The translations under genes and the position numbers were made by a program. The notes under the pieces are model-generated. The model had not been told where the DNA came from and ran no database searches. It worked only from the letters and a program-made list of their open reading frames with translations. From NCBI GenBank assembly GCA_013042825.1, contig JABDPL010000188.1:1-19744 (forward strand): DNA of 19,744 nucleotides. Reading direction: 5' to 3'. Origin of the DNA: Flavobacteriaceae bacterium (GTDB taxonomy: Bacteria; Bacteroidota; Bacteroidia; Flavobacteriales; Flavobacteriaceae). The stretch's first letter is position 1. The number at the start of each line of letters is the position of its first letter. Positions 17,101-19,744 of the stretch are shown here, piece after piece.

Positions 17101-17668
17101 GCCGGTTATCGAGCAAGGTGCTGCAGAGCAAATGGTGTATTTACCCAAAGGCCATAACTGGTTTGATTTCTATTCCGAAGAGAAATATGCAGGTGGCCAG
17201 ATGATAACAGTTCCAACCGTTGAAGATGCCATACCAACCTTTGTAAAAGGAGGTGCCTTTTTAGCGCTTGCAAAGCCCGTGATGAGTACTGAAGAATATA
17301 ACCTGGAAGCATTTGACCTGCATTTCTACTATGATCCGTCCAAACAGCATTCAGTGGCCAGCCTCTATCACGATGATGGCAAAACCGTAAATGCTTTTGA
17401 AAAAGGCCGGTATGATTATCTTGAGTTCGAAGCTGAAGTCGGGCCGCAGAAGATTAGTATAACTTTCAATAATAGTCACGGTAAGAATTCAGATCCTTTA
17501 AATGCTGAAATTGATCTGATAATACTTAATGTTGATAATGCACCTGAAAAGGTCTTTATCGATTCAAAAGAAAGCGAGTTTTTCTTCGATAAAGAAGGAC
17601 GATCTGTTCAGATTCCCTTCCGATGGAAAAGTCATAAGAAATTAGAGTTATTAATCAAAACACAATAA
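14183..17668 (+). CDS. Three-module secreted protein: starch-binding-like domain, esterase-D-like domain and GH31 alpha-glucosidase
   Basis: The product has 1161 residues, far longer than a usual GH31 enzyme of about 700-900. A signal peptide covers about 1-21 (LVLVFACFVFQFTIG) with no lipobox. Residues about 22-118 form a beta domain of CBM20/CBM48-like look (YISGDFEDWSGG, FKFTLGSWSTVEVNSDG). Residues about 132-378 form an esterase-D-like alpha/beta hydrolase with RRIWVYLPADYD, MHDGQNLFDE, the elbow GSSLG (Ser270), a GD at Asp324 and His361 in GGKHNEKLWRDTF, so the triad looks intact. From about 385 to the end lies GH31, with YGGGERALGMDRRG, the nucleophile Asp768 in GVWGDLGEPE and the acid/base Asp836 in WSGDVSRSWGG. 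The role inferred is release of glucose from the non-reducing ends of periplasmic maltodextrins; what the esterase acts on is unknown. The start is a GTG overlapping the previous stop by 4 bp (GTGA). Confidence 0.92.
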   Translation: MKKLKGLVLVFACFVFQFTIGQVTFVIDELPEGHDYDQSIYISGDFEDWSGGKEDFKLNQNGKEYSITLPSEYCKLLFKFTLGSWSTVEVNSDGSALDNRSFNCNTGEDTINITIKGWTVPGSTEPVKSTARENVKILAEAFEMPQLNRKRRIWVYLPADYDKSDERYPVLYMHDGQNLFDEATAYAGEWNVDEIMDRITHDTGFKAIVVGIDNGSELRFNEYVPWPNPRVSNAEGQAYVKFLVETLKPHIDKNFRTKGDSGNTGIMGSSLGGLISHYAALSYPDVFGKAGVFSPSFWIAGKAYELAKENSKLNDMRMFFLMGDRESEQAVPDMDRMIDLMRSSGFTSENINRKVVKGGKHNEKLWRDTFEESILWLFDIKKPVLGNSNRVFKSISENDLGAEITVSDGKYLIEFYSPEIVETTFIPNGQEFKEESHAVILGKRSSVNSVQNGAEAIIIDSDGIDLTINKEPFQIAYTYRDRPILSEKKGYHKTDYGEAIQFNVSQTEVLYGGGERALGMDRRGNKLQLYNKAHYGYEYRSPLMNFSMPIVISSKRYMVHFDNAPIGYLDLDSKMENTITYETISGRKTYQVIAGDSWYDLIDNYTDLTGKQPMPPRWALGNFSSRFGYHSEAETRATIQKFKEDEIPVDAVILDIYWFGKDIQGHMGDFEFLRDSFPTPKRMIKDFRDQNIKTILITEPFVLTSSKRWQEAVDEKALAVDSTGNPAVYDFYFGNTGIIDVYSETGKSWFWNIYKEIADMGVAGVWGDLGEPEAHPPYVIHATGTADEVHNTYGHDWAKLVYEGYRKDFPEQRPFILMRAGYSGSQRYGLIPWSGDVSRSWGGLYPQTEIALQMAMQGMGYFHSDLGGFGGANLDDELYTRWLQYGVFLPIFRPHAQEQVPSEPVYREPKTKALAKKSIELRYRMLPYNYDLAFKNNREGVPLMRPLFFEEPENPDLLTYASGYMWGDSFLVTPVIEQGAAEQMVYLPKGHNWFDFYSEEKYAGGQMITVPTVEDAIPTFVKGGAFLALAKPVMSTEEYNLEAFDLHFYYDPSKQHSVASLYHDDGKTVNAFEKGRYDYLEFEAEVGPQKISITFNNSHGKNSDPLNAEIDLIILNVDNAPEKVFIDSKESEFFFDKEGRSVQIPFRWKSHKKLELLIKTQ

Positions 17669-17671
17669 GAT

Positions 17672-19546
17672 ATGCGTCAGATAGTCGTCCTTATGATCAT
17701 AGGAGCATTGGCGTTTAATGCGTGTAAATCTGAACCCCAAAAACCGTCACAGTTCATGGAGAAAGATATGCCCAAAAAAGAAGTAATTTACCAGGTATTC
17801 ACCAGGCTTTTTGGAAACACCAATTCAACAAATAAGCCCTGGGGAACCTTAGAGGAGAATGGCGTGGGGAAATTCGGTGATTTCTCTGATAAGGCCCTGC
17901 GGGAGATCAAAGACCTTGGAGTGACCTATATCTGGTACACCGGAGTTCCACATCATGATGTCATTAGCGATTATACCGCCTATGGAATTTCAAACGACGA
18001 CCCCGATATCGTTAAGGGACGTGCCGGTTCGCCATATGCCGTAAAAGATTATTACAATGTGAATCCGGATCTTGCCGAAGACCCCTCAAAGCGGCTTGAG
18101 GAATTTGAAGCCCTTATCAAACGCACCCACGATGCGGGCTTAAAATTACTTATCGATATCGTTCCAAATCACGTGGCCAGGAATTATAAAAGCCTCTCGA
18201 AGCCGGATGGTGTTTCCGACTTTGGAGAACGTGATGACACTTCGGTAGAATACGCAAAGGATAATAACTTCTATTATATTCCCGCACAGGCATTTCAGGT
18301 TCCGGACTGGGAAAACGGATACCTGCCACTTGGTGGTGAGGCTCACCCCTTGTCAGATGGGAAATTCGATGAAAATCCTGCGAAATGGACTGGCAATGGA
18401 TCGCGTTTGTCGCAACCTAATATGCACGACTGGTACGAAACCGTGAAGATCAACTATGGGGTGAAGCCCGATGGCAGTTATGATTTTGAAAGGCTTCCGG
18501 AAGGCTACGACAAAGAGGATTATAAGGTACATTTTGAATTCTGGAAAGACAAGGAAATTCCAGATTCCTGGATAAAATTCAGGGATATCGCTTTATACTG
18601 GATCGATAAAGGTGTTGACGGTTTCAGGTACGATATGTCGGAGATGGTTCCTGTGGAATTCTGGAGCTATATGAACGCTTCGATCAAGATGAAAAAACCC
18701 GATGCCTTCCTGCTTGCCGAAATATATAATCCGTCGGTATACAGGGATTATATCCATAAGGGAAAAATGGATTACCTGTATGACAAGGTCCAGCTTTATG
18801 ATACCATCAAACATGTGATGCAGGGCCATGGAAGCACCGATAACATTCCGCCCATTCAGGAAGAATTAAAGGACATTGAACATCATATGCTTCACTTTCT
18901 TGAGAATCATGATGAACAGCGCATTGCAAGCCCCGATTTCGCAGGAAGTGCTGATAAGGGCAAACCTGCCATGGTGGTTTCAGCTACCATAAGCAGTTCT
19001 CCAACGCTAGTCTATTTTGCCCAGGAACTGGGGGAACCCGGGGCCGAAGATGCAGGCTTCGGCAAGCCGACACGAACATCGATCTTCGATTATGTAGGCG
19101 TGCCGCATTTGCAGCGATGGGTCAATGATAAAAAGTTTGATGGCGGCAAGTCCAGTCCCGAGGAACTGGAATTGCGTGATTTCTACAAGCGGTTGTTGAA
19201 TTTTACTATTTCGAGTAAAGCTTTGACCGGTGAATACCTGGATCTACATGCGTTTAACAGGTACTCCACCGAGGGTTATTATGAAAAGGTATTGTCCTAT
19301 GCCAGATGGCAGGAGGATGAGCGATTGATCATTTTAGCTAATTTTAGCCCTGAGACCATTCAGCAATTCGATCTTAAGTTACCCCCCGACCTTATCAAAA
19401 CCTGGAACTTAAAATCCGGTATCTATGAATTACCGGATCAATTATATAATACGTACAGTACAAAGCTCATAGTCGATGGTGATTCAGCGGAAGCTGCAAT
19501 TCAATTGAATCCACTGGAGTCGGTTATACTAAAAATTGAGAACTGA
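17672..19546 (+). CDS. GH13 alpha-amylase-family lipoprotein (second)
   Basis: This 624-residue protein has a lipoprotein signal peptide ending LAFNAC (Cys18), so it is probably anchored in the outer membrane or facing the periplasm. The catalytic barrel starts near residue 35 (KKEVIYQVFTRLFGN), so unlike the upstream GH13 enzyme it has no N-terminal beta domain. GH13 regions are LLIDIVPNH (about 159-167), GVDGFRYDMSEM with the nucleophile Asp321, FLLAEIY with the acid Glu350, and FLENHDEQR with Asp414. A long loop between the second and third regions (about 170-300, NNFYYIPAQAFQVPDW) carries several aromatic residues that could shape substrate binding. The C-terminal part (ILANFSPETIQQF) is the usual small beta domain. 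It starts 4 bp after the GH31 gene's last sense base pair run, in the same operon. Alpha-amylase or oligosaccharide-acting GH13 are both possible; the catalytic family is certain. Confidence 0.92.
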   Translation: MRQIVVLMIIGALAFNACKSEPQKPSQFMEKDMPKKEVIYQVFTRLFGNTNSTNKPWGTLEENGVGKFGDFSDKALREIKDLGVTYIWYTGVPHHDVISDYTAYGISNDDPDIVKGRAGSPYAVKDYYNVNPDLAEDPSKRLEEFEALIKRTHDAGLKLLIDIVPNHVARNYKSLSKPDGVSDFGERDDTSVEYAKDNNFYYIPAQAFQVPDWENGYLPLGGEAHPLSDGKFDENPAKWTGNGSRLSQPNMHDWYETVKINYGVKPDGSYDFERLPEGYDKEDYKVHFEFWKDKEIPDSWIKFRDIALYWIDKGVDGFRYDMSEMVPVEFWSYMNASIKMKKPDAFLLAEIYNPSVYRDYIHKGKMDYLYDKVQLYDTIKHVMQGHGSTDNIPPIQEELKDIEHHMLHFLENHDEQRIASPDFAGSADKGKPAMVVSATISSSPTLVYFAQELGEPGAEDAGFGKPTRTSIFDYVGVPHLQRWVNDKKFDGGKSSPEELELRDFYKRLLNFTISSKALTGEYLDLHAFNRYSTEGYYEKVLSYARWQEDERLIILANFSPETIQQFDLKLPPDLIKTWNLKSGIYELPDQLYNTYSTKLIVDGDSAEAAIQLNPLESVILKIEN

Positions 19547-19548
19547 TC

Positions 19549-19744
19549 ATGAAAAGCTATTTAATTATATTTCTAACCCTGATCTTCACCCTTCAGGGAT
19601 GCAAGGATAAATCAGCAGCTAAAATGCCTGCAGATGAGGAGAATAAAACAACTTCTGCGGAAGAATCCCAAAGCTTTAATTGGGAAGCTGCAACGGTCTA
19701 TTTTCTGCTTACCGATCGTTTTAATAATGCAGACCCTTCTAATG
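19549..19744 (+). CDS. GH13 alpha-amylase-family lipoprotein (third), N-terminal 65 residues only
   Basis: The gene starts at an ATG 2 bp after the previous stop and runs off the window end. It encodes a lipoprotein signal peptide ending TLQGC (Cys18), a hydrophilic acidic linker (KMPADEENKTTSAEESQS), then NWEAATVYFLLTDRFNNADP, which is the typical first strand of a GH13 barrel (the YFLLTDRFxNGDP type). The long acidic linker after the lipid cysteine would suit surface exposure, as in SusG-type amylases that start starch breakdown outside the cell, but the catalytic regions lie beyond the window. The family call rests on the short conserved strand and the operon context. Confidence 0.82.
   Translation, partial: MKSYLIIFLTLIFTLQGCKDKSAAKMPADEENKTTSAEESQSFNWEAATVYFLLTDRFNNADPSN

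Noticed and set aside
16686..17204. Plus-strand open frame of 172 codons in another frame of the GH31 region
   Set aside because: The GH31 frame through this region carries conserved active-site and barrel sequence; the alternative frame has no recognisable domain.
1..19744. tRNA, rRNA, CRISPR arrays, insertion sequences or phage genes
   Set aside because: No such repeats, terminal inverted repeats, transposase motifs or tRNA-like folds were seen; the window is coding-dense PUL sequence throughout, with no gene-free stretch over 300 bp.

Overview
The window is a large part of a maltodextrin/starch polysaccharide utilisation locus (PUL). The host is very probably a member of the Bacteroidota, most likely a Flavobacteriaceae (marine-type) species. 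This is inferred from a SusC/SusD pair, lipoprotein signal peptides of Bacteroidota type, genes with little or no Shine-Dalgarno signal, a plausible TTG-N19-TAnnTTT promoter of Bacteroidota type, and the gene order LacI / MFS sugar transporter / beta-phosphoglucomutase / GH65 maltose phosphorylase / GH13-GH31 hydrolases. The genus cannot be named from the sequence alone.

Layout. Two gene blocks diverge from a 209-bp control region (6378-6586). To the left, on the minus strand, run susC (TonB-dependent outer-membrane channel), susD (surface glycan-binding lipoprotein), susE-like (starch-binding lipoprotein) and the first 99 codons of another secreted protein that leaves the window at position 1. 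To the right, on the plus strand, come a LacI-family regulator and then, after a 130-bp gap, a tightly packed run: MFS transporter, pgmB, GH65 maltose phosphorylase, a lipoprotein GH13 amylase of neopullulanase/SusA type, a three-module starch-binding-like/esterase/GH31 protein, a second lipoprotein GH13, and the start of a third lipoprotein GH13 cut off at 19744. Gaps between these genes are -26 to +4 bp, so they very probably form one operon.

How it works together (inferred from the families). Surface lipoproteins bind alpha-glucan and GH13 enzymes cut it. SusC/SusD bring oligosaccharides into the periplasm, where GH13 and GH31 enzymes trim them. The MFS protein imports maltose or short maltodextrins. 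Maltose phosphorylase splits maltose into glucose and beta-glucose-1-phosphate, and PgmB turns the latter into glucose-6-phosphate. The LacI-type protein probably senses an intracellular sugar and acts at a near-palindromic site, AACGCAAACGTTTTCGTG, between the two divergent blocks.

The main points for a second look are: (i) a SusE/F-like starch-binding module apparently inserted inside SusD; (ii) the carbohydrate-binding-like/esterase/GH31 fusion with apparently intact catalytic residues in both enzymes; (iii) an 18-bp sequence found identically in the two control regions, in opposite orientation relative to the genes it precedes, and sitting in one copy in the upper stem and loop of a strong hairpin; (iv) a terminator-like hairpin between susE and the next gene that leaves almost no room for a new promoter. 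The locus as a whole is a recognisable type. No wholly unknown system was found.
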